Source of the DNA: Polaribacter sp. ALD11 | GTDB lineage: Bacteria > Bacteroidota > Bacteroidia > Flavobacteriales > Flavobacteriaceae | Length of the DNA stretch: 64,000 nt | Direction: 5' to 3' | Assembly (NCBI RefSeq): GCF_002831685.1 | Contig: NZ_CP025119.1 | Coordinates: forward strand, 3,434,501 to 3,498,500 | Part shown: positions 47,267 to 55,456 of the stretch, one piece after another | How positions within the stretch are numbered: the first letter of the stretch is position 1 | Layout of the letters: every line of letters begins with the position of its first letter | The notes under the pieces: model-generated | Seen by the model: the letters and a program-made list of their open reading frames with translations, nothing else | What the model was told of the DNA's origin: nothing | Databases searched by the model: none | Translations under genes and position numbers: made by a program

Positions 47267-48198
47267 AAAGTTATATAAAAGCAGCGCGTTTAAGAACACT
47301 TCCTTTGTCTATTTCTGGAATAATTGTTGGTGCTGTTTTAGGGAATGATTTTGTAAACAATTTATCTGAAAGTAGTTTAAAAACTTCAATTTTGGAATCT
47401 TCAGTTTTCTGGTTGGCAATTTTAACTACGATTGGTTTTCAAGTATTGTCTAATTTTGCAAACGATTACGGAGACGGAGTTAAAGGTTCAGATAAAAATA
47501 GAACAGGAGAAGCAAGAATGGTTTCTTCAGGTGCAATTACACCAAAGCAAATGAAAATGGCAATGATTTTAACAACAGTGGTCACTTTATTTATAGCATT
47601 GCTGTTAATTTATACTGCTTTTGGAAGTGAGAATTTCGGATTTTCTATTTTATTTTTTGGTTTAGGAATTGCATCTATAGCAGCAGCAATAAAATACACC
47701 GTTGGTAATTCAGCATATGGTTATAGTGGTTTTGGAGATGTCTTTGTGTTTCTTTTCTTCGGATTATTAAGTGTAGTTGGCAGTTACTTTTTATACACTA
47801 AACAAATTAATTTCAGCATATTTTTACCAGCAATTTCTATAGGATTGTTAAGTACAGCCGTTTTAAATTTGAATAATTTACGAGATCGAGAAGAAGATAA
47901 AACAAATAATAAAAATACGTTAGTTGTAAAATTAGGAGCAGAGAAAGCTAAAAAATACCATTATTTTTTAATTATTGGTGCATTAATTGCCGCACTTATA
48001 TATGTGTTTTTAGATTTTAGATCAGTTTATCAACTGATATTCTTAGTAGCATTTGTTCCATTGATAAAAAATACAATAACAGTATCAAAAAATAATATTC
48101 CTGGAGCCTTAGACGGCGAATTAAAAAAAGTAGCTTTGAGTACTTTTTTATTTGCTGTATTATTCGGAATAGGACAACTTTTTAAAATGTATATATGA
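47257..48198 (+). CDS. menA: 1,4-dihydroxy-2-naphthoate prenyltransferase
   Basis: 313 residues, an eight- or nine-helix UbiA-superfamily prenyltransferase. The first Asp-rich motif is NFANDYGDGVKGSDKNR and the second is NNLRDREEDKTNNKNTL, with SARLRTLPLSISG-like opening (AARLRTLPLSISG). It attaches the polyprenyl tail to DHNA in the membrane, giving demethylmenaquinone. menC and menE lie downstream in the same direction. Confidence 0.95.
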   Translation: MDVKSYIKAARLRTLPLSISGIIVGAVLGNDFVNNLSESSLKTSILESSVFWLAILTTIGFQVLSNFANDYGDGVKGSDKNRTGEARMVSSGAITPKQMKMAMILTTVVTLFIALLLIYTAFGSENFGFSILFFGLGIASIAAAIKYTVGNSAYGYSGFGDVFVFLFFGLLSVVGSYFLYTKQINFSIFLPAISIGLLSTAVLNLNNLRDREEDKTNNKNTLVVKLGAEKAKKYHYFLIIGALIAALIYVFLDFRSVYQLIFLVAFVPLIKNTITVSKNNIPGALDGELKKVALSTFLFAVLFGIGQLFKMYI

Positions 48199-48710
48199 AA
48201 ACAATAAAAGTAATTTTAATTATAATTTCTGTTTTAGTTTTAGCTTTTTTAACTACTGGTCTTGTTATTAAAGAAACTAGTTATTCAGCAACAGTTTCAA
48301 TAGAGAAGCCAGTAAATGAGGTTTTTAACAACTTCATGAAAATTGATAGTGTTAAAAATTGGATTCCAGAGATACAGTCTGTAAAAGCAACTAATAAAAA
48401 CCCAGGGATGATAGGTAGCATTTATAATGTTGTAGTTTTAAACCAAGGGGAAGAAATAAAAATGACGGAGAAAATTATGGCGTACGTACCTAATGAGAAA
48501 GTGACGTTATTTTTTGATGCTGAAAATATGTTAAAGAAAGATGATTATCTTTTTTCTGAAGAAAATGGAATAACCACAATTACTTTAAATGCAAGTTGCC
48601 AAAGCGAATCGTTTATAATGGCGTGTATGTTTCCTTATTTTAAAGGTACTTTTCAAAAACAAGATCAATCTTATTTGAATAATTTTAAGAACTATATAGA
48701 AAATAAATAG
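48195..48710 (+). CDS. SRPBCC-family protein, membrane-anchored
   Basis: 171 residues. One N-terminal helix (about 5-27) precedes a START/polyketide-cyclase-like fold (ATVSIEKPVNEVFNNFMKIDSVKNWIPEIQSV). Such domains bind hydrophobic ligands. The ATGA overlap with menA and its position before menC suggest a role linked to menaquinone or lipid handling (inference only). Confidence 0.8.
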   Translation: MKTIKVILIIISVLVLAFLTTGLVIKETSYSATVSIEKPVNEVFNNFMKIDSVKNWIPEIQSVKATNKNPGMIGSIYNVVVLNQGEEIKMTEKIMAYVPNEKVTLFFDAENMLKKDDYLFSEENGITTITLNASCQSESFIMACMFPYFKGTFQKQDQSYLNNFKNYIENK

Positions 48711-48718
48711 TCAGTATT

Positions 48719-49756
48719 TTGATAACAGCAACTTATAAAAAATACATTCTCAACTTTAAAAACCCGAGTGGAACTTCTCGCGGAATTTTAAGAACTAAAG
48801 AAACTTGGTTTATTGTTTTAGAAGAAAATGGTAAAAAAGGAATAGGAGAAACCGGTTTATTTAGAGGTTTAAGTATTGATGATGTGGTTAATTATGAAGA
48901 AAAACTAATTTGGGTTTGTAATAATATCAATTTAGGTTTAGAGTTTTTACTAAAAGAACTCTTAGAGTTTCCGTCTATTCAATTTGGGGTAGAGCAAGCT
49001 TTTTTGTCCTTAAAAAGTGTAGATAAATTTGAGTTATTTCCATCTGAATTTACCAAAGGAACAGCAGGAATTGCAATCAATGGTTTGGTCTGGATGGGAG
49101 ATAAAGAGTTTATGAAAAAACAAATTCAAGAAAAGTTAAAAACTGGTTTTTCTTGTATAAAAATGAAAATTGGCGCAATCAATTTTGATACAGAAATAGC
49201 ATTATTAAAATCGATTCGAAAAGAATTCTCGTCTACAGAAATTGAATTAAGAGTAGATGCAAATGGTGCATTTAAACCAGAAGATGCACTAGAAAAGTTA
49301 AAAATACTTTCAGAATTAGAGATTCATTCCATTGAGCAACCTATAAAACAAGGGCAATTACAAGAAATGGCTTTTTTGTGTAAAAACACGCCATTGCCTA
49401 TTGCATTAGATGAAGAGCTGATAGGCGTCTTTTCTTCCGAAGAAAAAAAGAGACTAATAGAGATGGTGAAACCACAATTTATAATTTTAAAACCAAGTTT
49501 GGTTGGTGGATTCTCTGGAAGTAAAGAATGGATTGATTTAGCTGAAAGTAATAGTGTAAAATGGTGGATTACTTCTGCTTTAGAGAGTAATATTGGTTTA
49601 AATGCTATTGCGCAGTTTACGCACAGTTTAAAAAAAAAATTACCGCAAGGTCTTGGAACCGGAGGCTTATTTACTAATAATTTCGAAAGTCCGTTAGAAG
49701 TTAAAAACGGAACATTACACTATAACAATTCCAAAAACTGGAATTTCAATTTATAA
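48719..49756 (+). CDS. menC: o-Succinylbenzoate synthase
   Basis: 345 residues of the enolase superfamily. Catalytic and metal residues are visible: the KMK pair in CIKMKIGA, RVDANGAF, IEQPIKQG, LDEELIG and ILKPSLVGG. It dehydrates SHCHC to o-succinylbenzoate. The start is a TTG at 48719, 8 bases after the previous stop; the protein opening (TATYKKYILNFKNPSGTSRG) matches the family at that point, so the non-ATG start is credible. Confidence 0.93.
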   Translation: MITATYKKYILNFKNPSGTSRGILRTKETWFIVLEENGKKGIGETGLFRGLSIDDVVNYEEKLIWVCNNINLGLEFLLKELLEFPSIQFGVEQAFLSLKSVDKFELFPSEFTKGTAGIAINGLVWMGDKEFMKKQIQEKLKTGFSCIKMKIGAINFDTEIALLKSIRKEFSSTEIELRVDANGAFKPEDALEKLKILSELEIHSIEQPIKQGQLQEMAFLCKNTPLPIALDEELIGVFSSEEKKRLIEMVKPQFIILKPSLVGGFSGSKEWIDLAESNSVKWWITSALESNIGLNAIAQFTHSLKKKLPQGLGTGGLFTNNFESPLEVKNGTLHYNNSKNWNFNL

Positions 49757-49803
49757 TTAAAAATTGTCTTCTCGAACTCAGTAAAGAGGTTAAACTATAA
49801 AAC

Positions 49804-50772
49804 ATGAATTACATTCAGCAAGCGTACAAAGGAAAGAATGAATGGTACCATTGGGTGCTAACAATTGTATTAGTATTTTTCGGTTGGCAGGTTTTAGGTG
49901 TTTTGCCTTTAGTTATGGCAGCAGCAGCAAAATCTGAAAATCTTGCTCAATTCACAAAATTTGCAGAAGATAGTTTTATGACTGCTGGAATAGATAAGAA
50001 TTTTTTCCTTTTTCTTATGATTTTCACTTTTTTTATGGGATTAATTTTTCTGTTCATTGGTGTAAAATATATTCATAAAAGAAGTATCACCTCTTTGGTA
50101 ACAAGTAGAGATAAAGTTGATTGGAAACGTTTTTTTTATGGTTTTTTTGTCTGGGGAATTTTGGCTGTAGTGATGTCTTATGCGAGTATATTATTAGCCC
50201 CAGAAAATTTTACTTGGAATTTTAATGCAACTCCATTTTTCATTTTGGTAGCTATTTCATTTTTATTTTTACCGTTTCAAACAAGCTTAGAAGAATTGCT
50301 CTTTAGAGGTTATTTTATGCAAGGAATAGGAATTTTAGCAAAAAACAGATGGGTTCCTTTAATTATAACTTCTGTAGTTTTTGGTTTATTACATGGCGCA
50401 AATCCTGAAGTTGCAAAATTGGGGCAAATAACTATGGTTTTCTACATTGGTACAGGTTTGTTTTATGGAATAGTAACTTTAATGGATGAAGGAACAGAGA
50501 TTGCTATGGGGTTGCATGCAATTAATAACATAACTGCTGCATTTTTTATAACTACAGATTGGACCGTTTTTCAAACAGATGCTTTGTATATAGACACATC
50601 AGAACCTTCTGTAACTTGGGAAATGTTTTTACCTGTGTTTATTTTATACCCTTTAATGTTATTTTTGTTCTCTAAAAAATACGGTTGGTCAAATTGGAAA
50701 GAAAAACTAACTGGTAAAATTATTGAGCCGGTTAACTTGAAAGAAAACTATAGAATTATAGATGAATATTAA
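49804..50772 (+). CDS. CPBP-family intramembrane metalloprotease
   Basis: 322 residues with about eight helices. The CPBP/Abi core is intact: EELLFRGYFMQG (EExxxR), FGLLHGANPE (FxxxH) and a third His/Asn helix GLHAINNITAAFF. Relatives process prenylated or membrane proteins; the substrate is unknown. It sits between menC and menE and overlaps menE by 11 bases, so it is expressed with the menaquinone genes. Confidence 0.88.
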   Translation: MNYIQQAYKGKNEWYHWVLTIVLVFFGWQVLGVLPLVMAAAAKSENLAQFTKFAEDSFMTAGIDKNFFLFLMIFTFFMGLIFLFIGVKYIHKRSITSLVTSRDKVDWKRFFYGFFVWGILAVVMSYASILLAPENFTWNFNATPFFILVAISFLFLPFQTSLEELLFRGYFMQGIGILAKNRWVPLIITSVVFGLLHGANPEVAKLGQITMVFYIGTGLFYGIVTLMDEGTEIAMGLHAINNITAAFFITTDWTVFQTDALYIDTSEPSVTWEMFLPVFILYPLMLFLFSKKYGWSNWKEKLTGKIIEPVNLKENYRIIDEY

Positions 50773-51856
50773 TTTTCATAAAGATTTTAAATTAAACGAA
50801 GTTTCATTTGCTACGGTTGATGAATTATTAGTGTATACAGCTAATTTTTCGGAGGATGTTCAACATTTCTTAGGAGACTGGTTCTCAGAAAAAGAGTTTG
50901 TTGTTGTGCAAACTTCAGGTTCTACAGGAATACCAAAACTAATAAAATTACAAAAAAAGCAGATGCAAAACTCTGCTATAGCAACAGGAAACTATTTCAA
51001 TTTAAAAGAAAAGACAACTGCTTTTTTGTGTTTGCCGGTGGAGTATATTGCTGGTAAAATGATGCTTGTGAGGGCAATTACTTTAGGTTGGCATTTAGAT
51101 ATTGTAGCTCCAACTTCTAGCCCGTTAAAAGAGAACTCAACAGCGTATGATTTTTCTGCAATGGTGCCGTTACAAGTAGAAAACTCATTAGAAAAACTAC
51201 ATCAAATTAAAAAACTGATTGTTGGTGGAGGTGTTGTTTCAAACAATCTTCAAGAAAAATTACAACCTATTTCTACCGAAGTTTTTGCTACTTATGGTAT
51301 GACAGAAACCATAACTCATATTGCTATTAAAAAACTAAACCATTTTACGTCTTTGAGAGGTGAATTGATGAAGCAATGTTTACCTAAAGAATTCTATCAA
51401 ACCTTACCAGGCGTAATAATCTATAAAGATGAAAGAAATTGTTTGGTGATTGATGCTCAAAAAGTATCCCAAGAAATCATATTTACAAATGATGTTGTAA
51501 ATTTAATTTCTGATACGCAATTTGAATGGTTAGGTAGATTCGATAATGTAATAAATTCTGGAGGAATTAAATTACACCCAGAAAAAATAGAAGAAAAATT
51601 ATCTAGAATTATTGAGCAACGCTTCTTTGTAGTTGGTATTCCTGATGAAAAGTTAGGGAAGAAGTTAATTTTGGTTATTGAATTGGATAGCTTTAAAATT
51701 TCCAAGTTTGAACGCTTATTGGCTGTTGAGCTTAATAATTTAGTAGGACTTTCTAAATTTGAGGTTCCTAAGAAAATTTATTTTATAGACGCATTTATTG
51801 AAACGGAGACAAAAAAAATCCAACGTAAAAAAACGCTGGACTTAATTAAATTTTAA
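50762..51856 (+). CDS. menE: o-Succinylbenzoate-CoA ligase (short AMP-binding enzyme)
   Basis: 364 residues, about 100 shorter than Escherichia or Bacillus MenE because the N-terminal subdomain is reduced, as is usual in flavobacteria. Adenylate motifs are kept: VVVQTSGSTGIPKLIKL, ATYGMTETITHIA, WLGRFDNVINSGGIKLHPE and the C-terminal Lys in KKIQRKKTLDL. The assignment to MenE rests on these and on the menA/menC neighbours. It overlaps the convergent regulator gene by 4 bases. Confidence 0.87.
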   Translation: MNINFHKDFKLNEVSFATVDELLVYTANFSEDVQHFLGDWFSEKEFVVVQTSGSTGIPKLIKLQKKQMQNSAIATGNYFNLKEKTTAFLCLPVEYIAGKMMLVRAITLGWHLDIVAPTSSPLKENSTAYDFSAMVPLQVENSLEKLHQIKKLIVGGGVVSNNLQEKLQPISTEVFATYGMTETITHIAIKKLNHFTSLRGELMKQCLPKEFYQTLPGVIIYKDERNCLVIDAQKVSQEIIFTNDVVNLISDTQFEWLGRFDNVINSGGIKLHPEKIEEKLSRIIEQRFFVVGIPDEKLGKKLILVIELDSFKISKFERLLAVELNNLVGLSKFEVPKKIYFIDAFIETETKKIQRKKTLDLIKF

Positions 51857-53118
51857 TCTAAGTTTAGTAAATACTCTCTTAAATCTTCGTGTTCACTTAA
51901 ATTCAATTTCTTCTTAATTCGATACCTACCTGTTTGTACAGATCTTGGGTCTATTAGTAATATTCTTGCAATTTCTTTTGTTTGCATGTGTAGTTTTATA
52001 AACATACAATGTCTTAACTCTGTGTCGGAAATAGTAGGATGTTTTTCAATTAACTTATCATAAAAATTATTATGTACTGCGTTAAAGTGTTCTTTTAGAG
52101 TATTCCAATCTTCATTCCTCTCTAAAACATAATCTATTTGGTTTATAACTCCTTTGACAACCGATTTTTCTTCTGTTTTAATTCCTTTTAAATCTGCTTT
52201 AATTTCTTTAAAATATTGCTTGTTGTGCAGCAGGTTTGTAGTTAAGGTTATCATTTCCTTATCCTTAGATAAAATTATAGAGTTTAATGTTGCTATTTTT
52301 TGATTTTTTTCTTTATTTCTTTTCTTAGTACTATCAATTATAAAATAATAACCAAATAATGCAAGGATAAGAAATACACTAATTAAAAAAACAAGAACTT
52401 TTAAATTGTAATTTGTGTTTTCTAAGCTTTCTTTTTGAAGGACTATTTTATCATACTCAAATTTAGAATTTAAATCTCTTATTTTATGTTCTAACTCTTT
52501 GTTCTTCTTATTCTTATTTTTTAGCACAAAAGATAAAACTTCAGGATTATTATGTCCAATTAATTCTAAACTAAAAATGCAATCGCTAGAGAACTCGTTG
52601 GCTTGATGAATTGATACACTTATGATATTTTCTCCATTTTTAAAAATTGTATTATCAAAAAAGTGTTGATTAAATACATGCTCTGCTTCTTTCTTTATCG
52701 TTTTTAAAGCAATAGTTGTATTACTAATAGTAGAATTGGGCATGTTGTCTCTAAAAAGCTCTTTTCCGTTAATGTACACTACAGCACCGTCATCTCTTTG
52801 AATTTTTAATTCATAAGCAAGATATTTATTATCTATGAATATTTTTTTCTTAAAATACTTAGTAATTTCTTTTTTTTCTTTGTTATTTCCAAAAGAAAGG
52901 TTTGTTTTGTTTTTTTTATCTCCATAGCCTAAAGGCGATTTTCCTATCTTCCAGTTGGAGAATTTTTCAAGAGATATCCAATCATTTTCTAGGTAACCAT
53001 TGTCATAATAATGCCAAAAATCTTCGTTTTTAATTAGAGTGTCTTGTGAGAATAGCATGTTAACTTGCAAAAGAATAAGTATTGAAGCTACGCCTTTTAT
53101 TAGCTGTAATATTTTCAT
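51853..53118 (-). CDS. Membrane-spanning LuxR-type regulator with periplasmic sensor region
   Basis: 421 residues. A signal peptide (about 1-24) is followed by a periplasmic beta-rich domain (about 25-195) resembling the galactose-binding-like region of secreted enzymes (LKIQRDDGAVVYINGKELFRDNMP). A charged coiled stretch, one membrane helix (VLVFLISVFLILALFGYYFII, about 240-262), a cytoplasmic coiled coil and a C-terminal HTH follow (DTELRHCMFIKLHMQTKEIARIL and SVQTGRYRIKKKLNL). No kinase, receiver or TPR domain is seen, so signal and DNA binding lie in one chain. It is monocistronic and convergent with menE. Confidence 0.75.
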   Translation of the reverse strand: MKILQLIKGVASILILLQVNMLFSQDTLIKNEDFWHYYDNGYLENDWISLEKFSNWKIGKSPLGYGDKKNKTNLSFGNNKEKKEITKYFKKKIFIDNKYLAYELKIQRDDGAVVYINGKELFRDNMPNSTISNTTIALKTIKKEAEHVFNQHFFDNTIFKNGENIISVSIHQANEFSSDCIFSLELIGHNNPEVLSFVLKNKNKKNKELEHKIRDLNSKFEYDKIVLQKESLENTNYNLKVLVFLISVFLILALFGYYFIIDSTKKRNKEKNQKIATLNSIILSKDKEMITLTTNLLHNKQYFKEIKADLKGIKTEEKSVVKGVINQIDYVLERNEDWNTLKEHFNAVHNNFYDKLIEKHPTISDTELRHCMFIKLHMQTKEIARILLIDPRSVQTGRYRIKKKLNLSEHEDLREYLLNLD

Positions 53119-53230
53119 TTATAAGTTAATAAGTATTTGTGTAGTGTAAATGTAGTAGTTTTATTATAATTTTAATAATTATGTAGTAGTTTAGTTGAAA
53201 TAATATTTTTAAAGAAATTTAAAACAATGG

Positions 53231-53342
53231 TATCTTTGACCATATTAAGAAGAAGCTTTGTGGTAATAAAATTGGGGGATTGAACTTATTACATTGAAGA
53301 TTCAAAAAAAAAGTCGTGATTCAATTATCACGACTTTTTTGT
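53231..53342 (+). ncRNA. Candidate small RNA (promoter-terminator pair without a gene)
   Basis: TATCTTTG (53231-53238) is an exact -7 box. About 100 bases downstream a hairpin AAGTCGTGAT / ATCACGACTT ends in T residues. No credible ORF lies between. No good -33 element is visible, and the hairpin may exist only as the yebC terminator on the other strand. Confidence 0.3.
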
Positions 53343-53343
53343 T
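53303..53343. terminator. Bidirectional terminator of yebC
   Basis: AAGTCGTGAT (53311-53320) and ATCACGACTT (53327-53336) form a 10-bp stem with an A tract before and T tract after, so it can end transcripts from either side; yebC ends at 53369 on the minus strand. Confidence 0.88.
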
Positions 53344-53368
53344 GCTGAATTATATGTAAAAGTATGTA

Positions 53369-54085
53369 TTACATAACCATAGAATGATATACATTTTGCA
53401 CATCATCATCTTCTTCTAATTTTTCTAAAAGCTTTTCTACATCTGCTTGTTGGTCTTCAGAAAGCTTAGTAGTTGTTGTTGGTATTCTTTCAAAACCAGA
53501 AGATAAAATTTCTACATTATTTCCTTCAAAGAAAGATTGAATGGCACCAAATTGCTCAAAAGGAGCATAAATGATAATTCCTTCCTCATCATCAAAAACC
53601 TCTTCAACTTCAAAATCTATTAATTCTAATTCTAATTCTTCAAGATCTGTAGTAATATCTTCTTTTTTAATAGTGAAGGTACAAACATGATCAAACATAA
53701 AAATAACAGAGCCAGAAGTACCTAAATTTCCGTCACACTTATTAAAAGCAGACCTAACATTAGCAACAGTTCGATTATTATTGTCTGTAGCTGTTTCTAA
53801 AACAAGTGCTATACCATGAGGTGCATATCCTTCAAATAAGACCTCTTTGTAATCGGCAGTATCTTTATCAGTTGCTTTTTTAATGGCGCGCTCTACGTTT
53901 TCTTTAGGCATGTTTGCAGCTTTTGCATTCTGCATAACTGCTCTTAACCTAGAGTTTGCATCAGGATTTGGACCACCTTCTTTAATAGCCATTACAATAT
54001 CCTTACCAATTCTGGTAAAAGTTTTAGCCATTGCCGACCAGCGTTTCATTTTGCGTCCTTTTCTAAGTTCGAATGCTCTACCCAT
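53369..54085 (-). CDS. yebC: YebC/PmpR-family protein
   Basis: 238 residues of the TACO1/YebC family. The opening MGRAFELRKGRKMKRWSAMAKTF, the GPNPDANSRLR loop, MPKENVERAIKKA and EGYAPHGIALVLE are signatures. It was long annotated as a DNA-binding regulator; recent work on relatives points to helping ribosomes translate proline stretches. It has a good promoter and a terminator and stands alone. Confidence 0.95.
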   Translation of the reverse strand: MGRAFELRKGRKMKRWSAMAKTFTRIGKDIVMAIKEGGPNPDANSRLRAVMQNAKAANMPKENVERAIKKATDKDTADYKEVLFEGYAPHGIALVLETATDNNNRTVANVRSAFNKCDGNLGTSGSVIFMFDHVCTFTIKKEDITTDLEELELELIDFEVEEVFDDEEGIIIYAPFEQFGAIQSFFEGNNVEILSSGFERIPTTTTKLSEDQQADVEKLLEKLEEDDDVQNVYHSMVM

Positions 54086-54112
54086 TTCTATTCTTCGTTT
54101 TATTTATCCTTA

Positions 54113-54143
54113 CAAATGTAAAAATTTGAAAGTTGTTTCACAA
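54113..54143 (-). promoter_or_regulatory. Promoter of yebC
   Basis: On the minus strand, TTG (54143-54141), 20 bases, TACATTTG (54120-54113). The ATG lies 27 bases downstream. Confidence 0.6.
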
Positions 54144-54174
54144 TTTTTTTGAAACTTGATTTGTGAACTAAATA

Positions 54175-54221
54175 TACCTATTACTAGGTATTGTTTCATA
54201 GATTTTAGATTTATAATTTTG
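54175..54221 (+). promoter_or_regulatory. Promoter and candidate operator of the repeat-containing T9SS gene
   Basis: TTG (54191-54193), 20 bases, TAATTTTG (54214-54221), with the ATG at 54247. Directly before the -33 element is the inverted repeat TACCTA-N4-TAGGTA (54175-54190), placed where an operator could lie. Confidence 0.5.
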
Positions 54222-54246
54222 AAAATAACTTAAAACCGAACGTATC

Positions 54247-55401
54247 ATGAAAAAAATTACTTTTTTAATTCTTACATTTTTAACTATTTCTTTGTTTGCG
54301 CAAACGAAATTAACCTCATCACTATCAGAGTCGATGAGTAATAATACTTGGGTCAATAGTTCTAAGCAAGTTTATAGTTATGATATAAATGGAAACCTAG
54401 CAACTGAATTATATGATTATTGGGATCAATCAAATTCAGTTTGGATAAAGCAAGATCGGTATAGTTATGTATACAGTTCTGGTAATAAACTATCAATAGA
54501 GATTGAAGAGAATTGGGATTCAAGTACTAATAGTTATAAAAATGGTGATAAGAGTGAGTACTCTTACAATAATAATGGTAGGGTAGTTGAAAGTATTTCT
54601 TATGAATGGAAAAATGCTGCATGGGAAAAGTCTTATAAATTTTCCCTTACTTACAATGCTAGCAATAATATAGATGGAGGTTATGGTTACAATTGGAATG
54701 GAGGTACATGGGTTTTAGAAGATAAATCTTTAATAACTTACAATGCTAATAATAAGATTTCTAAAGTTACAGTAGAAGATTGGAACGGAACAGCTTATGT
54801 GAAATCGGATATTAGAGATTTTAGCTATGATGCAAGTAATAAATTATTAATAGATTTAACCAAAATATGGAATGGTACCATGTATGTTGATGAAGAAAAA
54901 ACTGAATATACGTACGATGTAAACGGAAATGTTACAAACGAGAAAAACTCTTATATAGAAAATGGTTCTTGGGTTGTAGGAAGTAATGAGTCTGTAACTT
55001 TTGACACTTCTAAGTTAATGTCTTCTTTTACACATCCATTTATAGATAGAACTGGTTTAGATCATTTGTTTACGGGGAATCCTTATGTAAATAAAATTTT
55101 AACATCTAGTTATACAAATAGTGAGAGAACTACATACTATTATGGAGGAGCAACTGCAAGTATAGATAATTTCTCTTTATTAAATTTTGCTGTATATCCA
55201 AATCCTACAACTTCAATATTAAAAATTGACGATACAGGTTTTGATTTAAAAAATATTGAAGTCTTTAATATTATTGGGAAAAAAGTGTTGACTTCAACTA
55301 CAAGCGAATTGAGTTTAGGTAAACTAGTAAATGGAATTTACATGCTTAAAATTCAAGATAAAAATGGGGCTTTTGCTATTAAGAAAGTTGTAAAGAATTA
55401 A
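54247..55401 (+). CDS. T9SS-secreted protein with YD/RHS-like repeats and type A sorting domain
   Basis: 384 residues. After a signal peptide come seven repeats of about 30 residues (about 40-255), each built as Y-S/T-Y, N-G/N, then W-N-G before the next unit; examples are YSYDINGNLATELYDYW and TYNANNKISKVTVEDWNG. This resembles YD/RHS wrapping repeats or cell-surface beta-solenoids. The last ~75 residues (FAVYPNPTTSILKI... GIYMLKIQDKNGAF... KKVVKN) are a T9SS type A sorting signal. No catalytic motif is seen. It has its own promoter and terminator. Confidence 0.8.
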   Translation: MKKITFLILTFLTISLFAQTKLTSSLSESMSNNTWVNSSKQVYSYDINGNLATELYDYWDQSNSVWIKQDRYSYVYSSGNKLSIEIEENWDSSTNSYKNGDKSEYSYNNNGRVVESISYEWKNAAWEKSYKFSLTYNASNNIDGGYGYNWNGGTWVLEDKSLITYNANNKISKVTVEDWNGTAYVKSDIRDFSYDASNKLLIDLTKIWNGTMYVDEEKTEYTYDVNGNVTNEKNSYIENGSWVVGSNESVTFDTSKLMSSFTHPFIDRTGLDHLFTGNPYVNKILTSSYTNSERTTYYYGGATASIDNFSLLNFAVYPNPTTSILKIDDTGFDLKNIEVFNIIGKKVLTSTTSELSLGKLVNGIYMLKIQDKNGAFAIKKVVKN

Positions 55402-55416
55402 ATTCCCCAATTTTAG

Positions 55417-55456
55417 AAGTATTTCTGAGATTTTTGCTCAGAAATACTTTTTTATT
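55417..55456 (+). terminator. Terminator of the repeat-containing T9SS gene
   Basis: AAGTATTTCTGAG and CTCAGAAATACTT form a 13-bp stem, followed by T residues. The T tract overlaps the stop of the convergent ackA gene. Confidence 0.9.
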
